9,135 nucleotides of DNA from NCBI GenBank assembly GCA_003158355.1, contig PMIV01000129.1, positions 5,306 to 14,440 on the forward strand, written 5' to 3'. This DNA comes from Anaerolineaceae bacterium (GTDB lineage: Bacteria; Chloroflexota; Anaerolineae; Anaerolineales; Anaerolineaceae). The notes under the pieces were generated by a model. It had not been told where the DNA came from, ran no database searches, and was given only the letters and a program-made list of their open reading frames with translations. Both the position numbers and the translations under genes were made by a program. Positions 1-5,243 of this stretch are shown one piece after another (position 1 is the first letter of the stretch; each line of letters begins with the position of its first letter).

Positions 1-1298
1 GCTTCGAGCACGTCCAGCTCGGTGGTGTCGATCACCAGCGGCAGCCGGATGACCGGCGCGATTGTTTTGATCAAGCGCTTCATGTTTTCAAGCTCATCGG
101 CGCGTTCGGTCAGGGCCACACACAGGTCCAGCCCGTGTGCACCGCTTTCTACTTGCTGCATGGCCAGGGTGAGGATGGCATCGTAATCATCGGCCAGCAC
201 CATCTTCTTGAAGTTGCGGCTGCCCTGTGTGTTCAGGCGTTCGCCGATTAAGAACGGCTTGGGTTCCTGTAAAATGGGCTGCGCCTGGATGGACGAAGCC
301 AGTACCGGGGTGTGGTGTTTTTCGGGTTCGCTTGGGTCCAGGGTTTTGAGCTTCTCGATGAGGGCTTTTAAATGCGCCGGGGTGGTACCGCAGCAGCCGC
401 CCACTACGCGCACACCGTTCTTCTGGGCAAAGTCGAATAGACTTTTGGCGAAGGGCTCCGGTTCCAGCGGGTAAACGGCCTGCCCGTCCACGTTCAACGG
501 CAAACCGGCATTGGGGATGCACGATACCGGCAGCGACGAGTTCTGACCCAGGAAAGCGATCGGTTCGCGCATCAGGTCCGGCCCGGTGGAGCAGTTGAGG
601 CCGATTACGTCAATGGGCAGCGCTTCGAGGATGGCCAGCACGCCGGTGATGTCGGTACCCAGCAGCATGCGCCCGGTGGTATCCAGCGTCACCTGGGCCT
701 GGATCGGCACAACGATGCCGGTTTGCTCACCGGCTTCGACAAGGCCCAAAATAGCCGCTTTCACCTCCAAAATATCCTGCGAGGTCTCGATCAGCAGCAG
801 ATCCACGCCGCCTTGCAGCAGTGCGCTGGCTTGCTCGCGGAAGATGTCTTTTAATTCGTCAAAGGTGATGTTCGAGAGCTCCGGGTCTTTCATGGAAGGC
901 AGCTTGCCCGATGGCCCGATGGACCCGGCCACGAAGCGTTTTTGCCCGCTCTTCTGCGTGTACTCGTCGGCCAGACGTCGCGCCAGACGGGCGGCTGCCA
1001 CATTGATCTCGGTCACCTTATCAGCTAGCCCGTATTCCTTGAGGGTCAGGCGGTTGGCACGGAAGGTGCAGGTTTCGATCACATCCACGCCCACTTCCAA
1101 AAAGGAGCGGTGCACGTCTTCGACCGCTTGCGGATAGGTGAGCACCAGGTAATCGTTGCAGCCGGCGGTTCTTTCGCCGCCGAATTGGGCAGCGGACAAA
1201 TTTTTAAGTTGTAAATTGGTTCCCATTGCGCCATCGAAGACCATCACTTTGCTTGCCATTGCATCGAGGTAAGTACGGTTGGTATAGTTTCGGGTCAT
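1..1298 (-). CDS. metH: Cobalamin-dependent methionine synthase, N-terminal part (cut by window edge)
   Basis: The visible 432 codons encode two MetH modules. Residues about 15-315 form the homocysteine S-methyltransferase barrel: it opens with FDGAMGTNLQ and has the zinc-binding cysteines C236 (GLNCSTGP) and C302-C303 (GGCCGTTP). From about residue 348 the pterin-binding domain starts with IGERLNTQGS and continues through DLCVALTERADE and LVIDTTE. The family transfers a methyl group from methyl-tetrahydrofolate through cobalamin to homocysteine in the cytosol. Cobalamin-binding and any activation domains would lie off the window. The ATG at 1298 follows a perfect AGGAGG (1305-1310) by six bases. 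The DLCxALTER style of pterin domain recalls the short corrinoid MetH forms of deep-branching bacteria (recollection, not searched). The two-module order argues against a BhmT-type enzyme or a Hcy-MTHFR fusion. The upstream SAM-I riboswitch supports the assignment independently. Confidence 0.95.
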   Translation of the reverse strand, partial: MTRNYTNRTYLDAMASKVMVFDGAMGTNLQLKNLSAAQFGGERTAGCNDYLVLTYPQAVEDVHRSFLEVGVDVIETCTFRANRLTLKEYGLADKVTEINVAAARLARRLADEYTQKSGQKRFVAGSIGPSGKLPSMKDPELSNITFDELKDIFREQASALLQGGVDLLLIETSQDILEVKAAILGLVEAGEQTGIVVPIQAQVTLDTTGRMLLGTDITGVLAILEALPIDVIGLNCSTGPDLMREPIAFLGQNSSLPVSCIPNAGLPLNVDGQAVYPLEPEPFAKSLFDFAQKNGVRVVGGCCGTTPAHLKALIEKLKTLDPSEPEKHHTPVLASSIQAQPILQEPKPFLIGERLNTQGSRNFKKMVLADDYDAILTLAMQQVESGAHGLDLCVALTERADELENMKRLIKTIAPVIRLPLVIDTTELDVLE

Positions 1299-1332
1299 AA
1301 GAATCCTCCTGTGGTCTCTTTCGATGTGGATT

Positions 1333-1360
1333 AAAAATGCCTCTCCAGAATTGAGAGGCA
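1333..1360 (-). terminator. Intrinsic terminator of the SAM-I riboswitch (expression platform)
   Basis: On the minus strand TGCCTCTC (1353-1360) pairs perfectly with GAGAGGCA (1338-1345) across a seven-base loop, followed at once by five T residues (1333-1337). It sits between the riboswitch aptamer and the metH ribosome binding site, as expected for a transcriptional OFF switch. The 5' arm contains CTCTCA (1352-1357), which can instead pair with TGAGAG (1378-1383). TGAGAG includes part of the aptamer's P1 3' strand, so the two folds exclude each other. Confidence 0.88.
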
Positions 1361-1377
1361 GTGCGCAAAGGCTCTAG

Positions 1378-1489
1378 CTCTCATCTTCCAGGATACTCCT
1401 ATTACGGAGCTCTGCCGGATTTGGCACCTGCTGGTTGCAGCGGTTGCCGAGGTATCACGGGGCCGGTCCCTCCACCTCTCTGGATGAGC
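1378..1489 (-). promoter_or_regulatory. SAM-I (S-box) riboswitch aptamer upstream of metH
   Basis: Read on the minus strand, the leader shows the S-box landmarks in order. P1 CTCATC (1483-1488) is closed by GATGAG (1380-1385). AGAGAGGTGGAGGGAC followed by GGCCC is the conserved start of P2 with its kink-turn region. CTCGGCAACC follows, then GGTGCCAAATCC for the P3/P4 core, then the segment returning to P1. This family binds S-adenosylmethionine and, when occupied, stabilises P1 and lets the downstream terminator form. The gene it precedes makes methionine, so the logic is feedback repression. The match rests on recognised consensus, not on a covariance model run. Confidence 0.95.
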
Positions 1490-1509
1490 GGGTGAGCATT
1501 TGCTCACCC
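1490..1509 (-). other. Perfect hairpin at the predicted 5' end of the metH leader RNA
   Basis: GGGTGAGC and GCTCACCC flank a four-base centre, and the innermost A-T can also pair. The element directly abuts the riboswitch P1 strand and lies only a few bases downstream of the predicted transcription start. It could protect the RNA 5' end or be a DNA operator. No T-tract follows on the minus strand, so it is not an intrinsic terminator of metH. Confidence 0.6.
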
Positions 1510-1520
1510 TTAATAATAAA

Positions 1521-1550
1521 ATTTTACCATAAAAGCCCTTCTTTTGTCAT
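1521..1550 (-). promoter_or_regulatory. metH: Candidate sigma-70-type promoter for metH
   Basis: On the minus strand a -35 box ATGACA (1545-1550, five of six matches) is separated by 18 bases from a -10 box TAAAAT (1521-1526, five of six). The -10 is preceded by TGG, giving an extended -10. Transcription would start near 1514, just ahead of the hairpin and riboswitch, giving a leader of roughly 215 bases before the metH start codon. Confidence 0.6.
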
Positions 1551-1831
1551 CGCGAGACCCATATTTTTTGGGGCGACCCGTACCAGTACTATCAGTAATC
1601 CTGCCCCGGCTCCATCAGGGCAATCCCCAAAATAATCCTGCAAAACAAGTTAAGGATTGCTTCTTTTGTAAAACAGCCTAACCAACTTGCATTTTCCCCG
1701 TTCCCGTCAGCCTCGAGACGGTCAAAACAATAAACACAAAACAATAAATGGCTTGCCAGAAAAGTATGAATAGGTTAAACTAACTTTTTGATGTAGAATA
1801 CATTCATTTCTTAGCAGAGGGGGAAGTTAAT
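1551..1831. other. AT-rich intergenic DNA between metH leader and the 1832 gene
   Basis: No convincing gene is visible. A 12-base direct repeat CAAAACAATAAA occurs at 1723-1734 and 1737-1748. AATCCT (1634-1639) and AGGATT (1653-1658) form a weak inverted repeat. A possible -10 (TAGAAT, 1794-1799) lies in front of the 1832 gene, but no good -35 accompanies it. Confidence 0.5.
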
Positions 1832-2602
1832 ATGTGCTTTTTATATGGATTAGAAATTGGAGCTTTCATTGCAATTATAGTTGCGGCTATTGCTCTCATT
1901 GGTGCAGGTATTTTTATTGTTCTTCAAAAATTGTTTGACGGAAAAACATTAGTATATTTTGTTTGTGTATGTTTATTTTTATTTTTATTGGGTGGTTTTT
2001 TAATAATAAAAGATTATTACTATTATTCAAAAACCCAAACATCGTTTTTTGGTTTTTGTTCAAGCACTGTTCTTGAACCCACCTCAACAACGACTCAATT
2101 GACTAAATTACCTCCTTTGTCAACAGATACTCCCCAATTAACAATTTCTACTCAATCCCCGATAATTGAACCAGCCTTTGTTTCACTAATAAGAACTTCC
2201 GAACTTTCCTATAAACATAATAATAAATCAGCTGGGTCAGGAATATTTGCATCCGTTGAATCATCTGATGGGATGGCTGAATATAAGCAATCCGATTTAG
2301 ACTTTTACTTCAAGCAAATTTCCATGTTAAATGGAAGCCCAAATGGATGTGGAAAAGCTGGAAAAGTATCTGATTACATATGGTTTTCGGGTATAGCTGG
2401 TTCATCGTTAATAATCAATGGCGAAAAAGTAGGCACTTTAAACCAAAACACAGGGAGCCATGGTGTTTTGGCGAAATATTCAGTTCAAGAAGATGATGAA
2501 TTATGCGCAATAAATTTTGGAACTTCTGGTTATAACATTATTGTTGGCCCAGAAATCCTTTATCATTATGATAGTTATTGTTATCGAGGATTTTGCTCAT
2601 AA
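1832..2602 (+). CDS. Two-helix membrane protein with predicted extracytoplasmic C-terminal domain, unknown function
   Basis: I do not recognise the family. The 256-residue product has two strong hydrophobic segments at about 11-32 and 40-59, joined by a short polar loop, which suggests both ends on the same side of the membrane. A Ser/Thr/Pro-rich linker follows (about 77-112). A polar, glycine-rich domain of about 140 residues then runs to the end, with four cysteines (C173, C225, C250, C255) and many short alternating stretches that suggest beta structure. The linker composition suggests that this domain lies outside the cytoplasm. The ATG at 1832 follows AGAGGGGG (about 1816-1823) at suitable spacing. 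The gene is AT-rich, unlike metH and the genes after 4629, and stands alone on its strand. A surface or envelope role is possible, but nothing in the sequence fixes a function. Confidence 0.7.
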   Translation: MCFLYGLEIGAFIAIIVAAIALIGAGIFIVLQKLFDGKTLVYFVCVCLFLFLLGGFLIIKDYYYYSKTQTSFFGFCSSTVLEPTSTTTQLTKLPPLSTDTPQLTISTQSPIIEPAFVSLIRTSELSYKHNNKSAGSGIFASVESSDGMAEYKQSDLDFYFKQISMLNGSPNGCGKAGKVSDYIWFSGIAGSSLIINGEKVGTLNQNTGSHGVLAKYSVQEDDELCAINFGTSGYNIIVGPEILYHYDSYCYRGFCS

Positions 2603-2906
2603 TTTCCATCCAAATTGAAAATATGATAAATGAATAAATAATGTTATATCCAGAACCTGTGCCCCTTAAACATTGGAAGAACCACTTAACCAGCTTGTTG
2701 CTGACGCCGCTTTTCCCTTTAATTTTTCTGGCTTGCATATTACATTCTAAAAATAGCAAAAGAATAATGGAAATTTCCACCAATGATTTTATTTTTGTGC
2801 TGATATCACGAGGATGATGTCGTCCAGTAATAATGAATGCTGTCACCAGCAGAGATAAAAATGGTGACCTAGATACGGAATAAATGACTAAGATCAGAGG
2901 CAACAT
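2538..2906 (-). CDS. Doubtful hydrophobic ORF, 122 codons
   Basis: An open frame encodes a product with hydrophobic segments at about residues 1-27, 43-54 and 88-103 and a basic stretch in the middle. It has no recognisable motif. Its 3' end overlaps the convergent 1832 gene by 65 bases, and only a weak AAGG lies one base from its ATG. It follows the ubiquitin-like membrane protein gene on the same strand after about 130 bases. It could be a small membrane protein, a gene remnant or a chance frame in AT-rich DNA. The last is at least as likely. Confidence 0.22.
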   Translation of the reverse strand: MLPLILVIYSVSRSPFLSLLVTAFIITGRHHPRDISTKIKSLVEISIILLLFLECNMQARKIKGKSGVSNKLVKWFFQCLRGTGSGYNIIYSFIIFSIWMEIMSKILDNNNYHNDKGFLGQQ

Positions 2907-3034
2907 GCCTTATTAATTAACAGTGTAGTTAATAGCAAGTGGTTTAGTATGGACAATGCGTGGGAGCAGAATAAAAAAGAGTCGGAATAATGCTTAAAAA
3001 GCGGTAGAATCTCCCCTGTCCACTGTGCGATTTG
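2603..3034. other. AT-rich region between the two membrane protein genes
   Basis: Apart from the doubtful minus-strand ORF, I see no gene. A 58-codon plus-strand frame from 2640 lacks a ribosome binding site. ATTAAC (2916-2921) and GTTAAT (2928-2933) form a six-base inverted repeat. No convincing terminator follows either neighbouring gene: the GCTTTTTAAGC-type mini-stem near 2992-3002 is too short to rely on. Confidence 0.4.
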
Positions 3035-3799
3035 TTAGCCCGCTTTTGTTTGGCGAGATTCTTTTTTTGCATTCATTTGTGTTTTGCCATAATCAAACAA
3101 CATATCTGATTTCAATTCCTTTGCTCGCTTTCCATAATTTTTAGCTGAGACCCAGCTTAGGAGAGCGACTATACCAAAAACAACGATTAATACAATAGCA
3201 GGTATCGATATCGAAAAAGTTTGCGCTGTTAACCAATTTACAATAACCCCAAGAATTGCCCCAATAAATGCCCATGCTGTCGAATACCACTTATTTTCAT
3301 CTGAACGATAGTCTTCCATAATATTCAATAAATCTGCTTTCACAAGGTGGACTGCTAAGTCTTGGGGTTCAGGAATTATTAAAGGTATTGAAGGGTTTAA
3401 GTACAGTTCCATGCGGTCTATCTGTTGTCTTAATTTCTCAATATCATCTTTGCCAATTCGATTGCCATTCGATATTTTTACATTCAAATCCTCGAGTTGT
3501 TTTAAAGCAATATCATCTGGTAAATCAGTTTGGATACCACCACCCCTAGTCATTGAACCCACAACTAAAATATCACCATTCTGAACTCCAGCCGAATCCA
3601 TTGATTGATTTGGTTGAATAGTTTTACTAGTACCTTTTACTTGTAAAACATACACAACGCCACTTTCAAGCTTTGCAAGAAAGTCATTGTCAATTAATTT
3701 TTGTATAATTTCGGTTGCTGTCAGTTTAGCATTGAGAATAACATCTGCATGCTTGCTTCCTGTTATGTCAACGAAGGTAAGACGAATTTTTTCTGACAA
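3035..3799 (-). CDS. Membrane-anchored protein with N-terminal ubiquitin-like (YukD/EsaB-like) domain
   Basis: The 254-residue product has three parts. Residues about 4-81 look like a bacterial ubiquitin-like fold: two opening strands (IRLTFVD, ADVILNA), a helix TATEIIQKLIDNDF, strand VYVLQVK, then the hallmark ending SMDSAGVQNGDILVV. Residues 85-88 are Arg-Gly-Gly-Gly, directly after the fold. A polar segment with likely helical stretches (about 95-165) leads to two membrane helices at about 174-192 and 199-217 and a basic cytoplasmic tail. YukD/EsaB-like domains are known from type VII secretion loci and from ubiquitin-like conjugation gene sets, but no such partner gene is present here. 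The start is TTG: AAGGAA lies at correct spacing, an in-frame TAA stands ten codons upstream, and no ATG or GTG lies between. The gene is AT-rich like its surroundings. The domain call comes from sequence pattern only. Confidence 0.75.
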   Translation of the reverse strand: MSEKIRLTFVDITGSKHADVILNAKLTATEIIQKLIDNDFLAKLESGVVYVLQVKGTSKTIQPNQSMDSAGVQNGDILVVGSMTRGGGIQTDLPDDIALKQLEDLNVKISNGNRIGKDDIEKLRQQIDRMELYLNPSIPLIIPEPQDLAVHLVKADLLNIMEDYRSDENKWYSTAWAFIGAILGVIVNWLTAQTFSISIPAIVLIVVFGIVALLSWVSAKNYGKRAKELKSDMLFDYGKTQMNAKKESRQTKAG

Positions 3800-4134
3800 A
3801 GCGTTTTCCTTAGAGTTAAGAACACCTTATGAATCAAAGCACTATGTTAAATAATTTTTCTATCAATTTAACGCAAACCCGATGAAAAAATTAACCAATC
3901 ATTTATAAGTGTAGCATTGTTTTTTATTATTCCGCATAATTCTTTATCGATAATTTTCAAAATCTGATTATTGTGTTACGTTTCCTTACATCTGATTAAA
4001 TATAAATAGTATTTGTTTAGAAGGAAAAGCTTAGCCAAATTATTATTAAACACTTCTGGTACAGATATTTTACCGAGAGCTTCAACACCAAATATCGCAT
4101 CGTTCCTATAACCTTTGTAAACTGTAAAATTTAC

Positions 4135-4170
4135 TTGTCAGAAGGTCTTAAGGTTGTATTGTTCTGACAA
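4135..4170. repeat. Nine-base perfect inverted repeat, operator candidate
   Basis: TTGTCAGAA (4135-4143) and TTCTGACAA (4162-4170) are exact reverse complements separated by 18 bases. The right arm contains the -35 box of the promoter at 4164-4191, so a protein bound to this repeat could control that promoter. The 27-base centre-to-centre spacing of the arms is also compatible with a simple RNA hairpin. Confidence 0.5.
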
Positions 4171-4191
4171 ATAGAACATAAATGTTATAAT
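4164..4191 (+). promoter_or_regulatory. Strong sigma-70-type promoter with extended -10
   Basis: CTGACA (4164-4169, five of six) lies 16 bases before a perfect TATAAT (4186-4191). The -10 is preceded by TGT, giving a full extended -10. Transcription would start near 4198. The only reading frame close downstream is nine codons long (ATG at 4212). The next plus-strand gene starts at 4629, so the transcript would be either a long leader or a small non-coding RNA running antisense to the 57-codon ORF. Confidence 0.6.
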
Positions 4192-4269
4192 CAATCGGTG
4201 AGAAAACTTCATGAATCAGAAGCGGGAAATTTGGGTCTAAAGCGCGAAAAAGAATAGTTATCCCTTAAA

Positions 4270-4443
4270 TCACAAACCCTGAGTATTATCAGGTATATTC
4301 TTTGTTTGCATAAAATGGTTTTCACACGTCCCCGCGTGCGTCTGCCTCTGTTTTTCAGAGCCATGTGCGTAAAAGAATTGTTTCGAATTGAATTTGAATA
4401 GATTCATTTCGCCTTTTAAGACGTGTAATTTGTCAACATCCAT
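4270..4443 (-). CDS. Small 57-residue hypothetical protein with excellent ribosome binding site
   Basis: The ATG at 4443 follows GGGAGGGGG (4450-4458) by six bases, one of the strongest Shine-Dalgarno-like sequences in the window. The product is hydrophilic, rich in Lys, His, Gln and Phe, has one cysteine (C40), and shows no membrane helix, signal peptide or known motif. It lies downstream, on its own strand, of the paired palindromes at 4484-4536, and the strong plus-strand promoter at 4164-4191 points into it from the other side. It could be a small regulatory protein, a leader peptide or a chance frame. The ribosome binding site is the main reason to list it. Confidence 0.4.
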   Translation of the reverse strand: MDVDKLHVLKGEMNLFKFNSKQFFYAHGSEKQRQTHAGTCENHFMQTKNIPDNTQGL

Positions 4444-4483
4444 TATTTTCCCCCTCCCGTTATTATTGGGTGATAGAATGGCG

Positions 4484-4536
4484 CGAACCGATTCGTTTTA
4501 TTCGTTCTCGATATTTTTCTAAAACGAATCGATTCG
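4484..4536. promoter_or_regulatory. Pair of LacI-type operator-like palindromes
   Basis: CGAATCGATTCG (4525-4536) is a perfect palindrome, extended to 14 bases by the flanking A and T. CGAACCGATTCG (4484-4495) is the same site with one change. Both have the central CG typical of LacI-family operators, and their centres are 41 bases apart, close to four helical turns. The flanking TTTTA and TAAAA make the whole a 17-base inverted repeat with one mismatch and a 19-base loop. In minus-strand RNA that mismatch becomes a G-U pair, so an RNA hairpin is the alternative reading. The site lies between the minus-strand small ORF and the plus-strand gene at 4629. Confidence 0.55.
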
Positions 4537-4539
4537 TAA

Positions 4540-4559
4540 GGGCAATTCATGAATTGCCC
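4540..4559. repeat. Perfect 20-base palindrome
   Basis: GGGCAATTC, AT and GAATTGCCC form an exact 20-base palindrome, three bases after the operator-like pair and about 22 bases before the TATAAT of the 4629 gene. It could be an operator, an extragenic palindromic repeat or the end of a miniature mobile element. Similar GGGGCAATTC-type palindromes recur in intergenic DNA of some bacteria, which is recollection and not a search result. Confidence 0.55.
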
Positions 4560-4581
4560 CTATAGGCCCAATTGGACGCGA

Positions 4582-4587
4582 TATAAT
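4582..4587 (+). promoter_or_regulatory. Candidate -10 box for the 4629 gene
   Basis: A perfect TATAAT lies 41 bases before the GTG start. No good -35 stands at 16-18 bases. The expected position falls at the edge of the 20-base palindrome, so an activator-dependent or palindrome-regulated promoter is possible. Confidence 0.4.
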
Positions 4588-4628
4588 AAATGAAATACAA
4601 ACGCAGATTGTGAAGAAAGGCCTGACCA

Positions 4629-5036
4629 GTGGAAACCAAAGGACGCTCGTCATTTAATGCAATACTCATCACCAGCATTTTGCTGTTTGTGGTTGGCGTG
4701 GTGGGGCTGGTGCTGCTTTTCACTCTGACCGTGCCTACCCTGGGTCCGCGCTGGCTGCTCTTCTTTCTGATCACCCTGGCCTGCAGCGGCCTGGCTTTAC
4801 CGGCTGCCTATTATCTCAACCTGCGCTTTCCCAGCAATCCGCCGGCCCAGGCCAGCGTGCTGCTGCGCGAAGCTTTATTCTTTAGTCTGTACGTAGATTT
4901 GTTGACCTGGCTGCGTTTTGGCAAGGTCTTGAATTTTGCCACTGGCATATTTTTGTTGGTCGGTTTTGCCATGATCGAATTCCTGCTGCGCTGGCGCGAA
5001 CGTAGCCGATTCACTTCAGACAGCACTGAAGAGTAG
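4629..5036 (+). CDS. Small four-helix integral membrane protein, unknown function
   Basis: The 135-residue product has hydrophobic segments at about residues 11-33, 42-63, 80-97 (weakest) and 103-120, with a short charged C-terminus. No catalytic or transport motif is visible and I do not recognise the family. Base composition and codon use return here to the GC-rich style of the downstream genes, so it probably belongs to the core block and not to the AT-rich stretch. The start is GTG, with AGAAAGG (4614-4620) eight bases upstream. The last ten codons are part of a 47-base tandem repeat that continues past the stop codon. The gene is about 200 bases upstream of the M24 peptidase gene on the same strand. 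Confidence 0.75.
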   Translation: METKGRSSFNAILITSILLFVVGVVGLVLLFTLTVPTLGPRWLLFFLITLACSGLALPAAYYLNLRFPSNPPAQASVLLREALFFSLYVDLLTWLRFGKVLNFATGIFLLVGFAMIEFLLRWRERSRFTSDSTEE

Positions 5037-5144
5037 CCCAGGCCACAGATAACCGGTTCTCGACAGATAACACTGAAGAGTAATCCAGGCCACAGGCAGC
5101 CGATTTACCTCAGATAAGACTGAAGAGTAGTCCAGGCGGCCCGT
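5004..5144 (+). repeat. Three tandem 47-base repeats covering the end of the 4629 gene
   Basis: Copies start at 5004, 5051 and 5098, with matching landmarks exactly 47 bases apart: TGAAGAGTA recurs, with small changes, at 5027, 5074 and 5121, followed each time by a CCAGGC. The first copy holds the last codons and stop of the membrane protein gene. The other two are intergenic. Each copy can be read as (S/N)RF(T/S)(S/T)D-x-TEE followed by a stop codon. Confidence 0.85.
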
Positions 5145-5243
5145 TTGCCCCTGATCCTAGCGAAGAATAGAGCCCACATTGCATCAGCAATCGCTTTCAG
5201 AAAAGCGCCATTTCCCCAATGCGCAGGCTTCAAAGGACTTTTA

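Larger units (their letters stand above)
3800..4269. other. AT-rich gene-poor region upstream of the ubiquitin-like gene
   Basis: No supported gene is visible. The segment contains the start region of the minus-strand ubiquitin-like gene and, at its right end, a strong plus-strand promoter inside an inverted repeat. A minus-strand frame from 4179 to 3976 reads as protein-like sequence but is interrupted by one TGA (4138-4140). Confidence 0.4.

Noticed and set aside
208..1137. Open frames on the plus strand and a second minus frame within the metH gene
   Set aside because: They lie opposite or out of frame to a clearly conserved methionine synthase reading frame and have no motif of their own.
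1435..1635. Plus-strand 66-codon frame
   Set aside because: It runs through the antisense of the riboswitch and the metH promoter and has no ribosome binding site or recognisable product.
2640..2816. 58-codon plus-strand frame
   Set aside because: There is no ribosome binding site or motif, and the same DNA is open on the other strand, as expected by chance in AT-rich sequence.
4278..4293. CCTGA/TCAGG mini-stem as terminator of the candidate small RNA
   Set aside because: Only five base pairs and no uninterrupted T-tract, so it is too weak to list.
4484..4536. Intrinsic terminator
   Set aside because: The long stem lacks a T-tract after its 3' arm on either strand. Two operator-like palindromes explain the symmetry better.
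4547..4774. Minus-strand 75-codon frame
   Set aside because: It is antisense to the start of the 4629 membrane protein gene, ends inside the 20-base palindrome and lacks a supporting ribosome binding site.
5004..5144. CRISPR array
   Set aside because: The copies are adjacent degenerate 47-base tandem units without unique spacers, and no cas gene is present.
5145..5243. TTG-started 33-codon extension of the M24 peptidase
   Set aside because: The ATG at 5244 has a good AAAGGA at six bases. The extension begins at the end of the repeat array and does not resemble the family N-terminus.
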